Below are positions 33,846 through 34,111 of a stretch of 34,111 nucleotides of DNA, piece after piece. How positions within the stretch are numbered: position 1 is the stretch's first letter; the number at the start of each line of letters is the position of its first letter. The notes under the pieces are model-generated. The model did not search any database. It was not told where the DNA came from and saw only the letters and a list, made by a program, of their open reading frames with translations. Location: assembly GCA_944363555.1 (NCBI GenBank), contig CALVUL010000028.1:1-34111 (forward strand). Reading direction: 5' to 3'. The translations under genes and the position numbers were made by a program. Source of the stretch: an uncultured Clostridia bacterium. GTDB taxonomy: Bacteria; Bacillota; Clostridia; Christensenellales; Borkfalkiaceae.

Positions 33846-33884
33846 GTCCGCCGCGAAAGGCGGCGAAGAGCGCGAAACGCAAAA

Positions 33885-33925
33885 CGGGCGGCGCGGAAGA
33901 ATTCCGCGCCGCCCGCGATGTTTTT
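33885..33925 (+). terminator. Terminator after the two-component genes
   Basis: 14-bp perfect stem (33885-33898 with 33902-33915), 3-nt loop and a TTTTT tract at 33921-33925. A smaller hairpin (CCGCC/GGCGG) lies at 33849-33864 before it. It lies between convergent genes. Confidence 0.75.
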
Positions 33926-33928
33926 AAA

Positions 33929-34111
33929 CTAATCCCGCTGCGAGATCAGCGTGGGAAGGGCGTTTTCCGTTTTATGTTCCCACGCGGGCGTTTCCTGCCC
34001 TTCGTTCAGAACGTCGGCAAGGTCGTAAAATTCTTCTATCGCAGTATGCTTTACGGCGCCGGCGCCCGAGGGAACGCCCATATCCGCATTATACCCCACG
34101 GCGTATTCCGC
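33929..34111 (-). CDS. 3' end of an unidentified gene, cut by the right edge
   Basis: The last 60 codons of a minus-strand gene ending in TAG at 33929. The frame is open to the right edge, so the start lies outside. The translated end reads ...TLISQRD. It contains a GYNADMGVPSGAG segment and a FYDLADVLNEGQE segment. I do not recognise the family. Codon use resembles the neighbouring genes, and a hairpin with a T-tract separates it from the convergent response regulator. Confidence 0.6.
   Translation of the reverse strand, partial: AEYAVGYNADMGVPSGAGAVKHTAIEEFYDLADVLNEGQETPAWEHKTENALPTLISQRD

Overview
The window looks like a chromosomal segment of a spore-forming-lineage Firmicute of class Clostridia with a fairly GC-rich genome. 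Evidence: Spo0A, a SipL-type SPOCS/LysM protein, Veg, the ECF vitamin-transporter operon joined to truA-rplM-rpsI, a single-chain pyruvate:ferredoxin oxidoreductase, rubrerythrin, and a dnaN-rpmH-rnpA-yidD-yidC-jag cluster. Coding bias and many Clostridia-type small proteins suggest an uncultured anaerobic gut clostridium. That last placement is inference; the sequence carries no rRNA or other taxonomic anchor. No tRNA, rRNA, insertion sequence or CRISPR array was seen.

Layout. 1-680: a Cys-rich small protein (minus) faces an XRE repressor (plus) across a promoter carrying three palindromic operators. 681-5646: ispE and sipL are translationally coupled. A second XRE repressor and a divergent BspA-type lipoprotein sit between sipL and veg, and a zinc-ribbon protein with an acidic tail follows. 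5856-9359: spo0A, whose receiver has Glu at the phospho-acceptor position, then a large lipoprotein and a small orphan gene. 9441-13769: the minus-strand operon ecfA1-ecfA2-ecfT-truA, then rplM-rpsI with their own promoter and a structured leader. 13967-17488: pyruvate:ferredoxin oxidoreductase. 17605-20468: ECF sigma factor, putative membrane anti-sigma factor, VWA lipoprotein. 20542-21692: a SLOG-family protein and rsmG.

21693-22102 is AT-rich, holds five DnaA-box-like sequences and sits at a switch in gene strand, so it is the best replication-origin candidate. It is followed directly by dnaN and rpmH-rnpA-yidD-yidC-jag. dnaA is not in the window, although it is usually beside dnaN. 26546-29744 is minus strand: a very small conserved-looking protein, rubrerythrin, a ProB-like amino-acid kinase and an M20 dipeptidase. 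29854-33845 is plus strand: radC, gltX and a NarL-type two-component pair. A partial minus-strand gene runs off the right edge.

The most unusual points are Spo0A with Glu56 instead of Asp56, two XRE modules with the same promoter/operator geometry, apparent leaderless start sites with an identical 6-nt gap between -10 box and ATG, a YidC with a roughly 180-residue extracytoplasmic insertion, and an origin-like region without dnaA.
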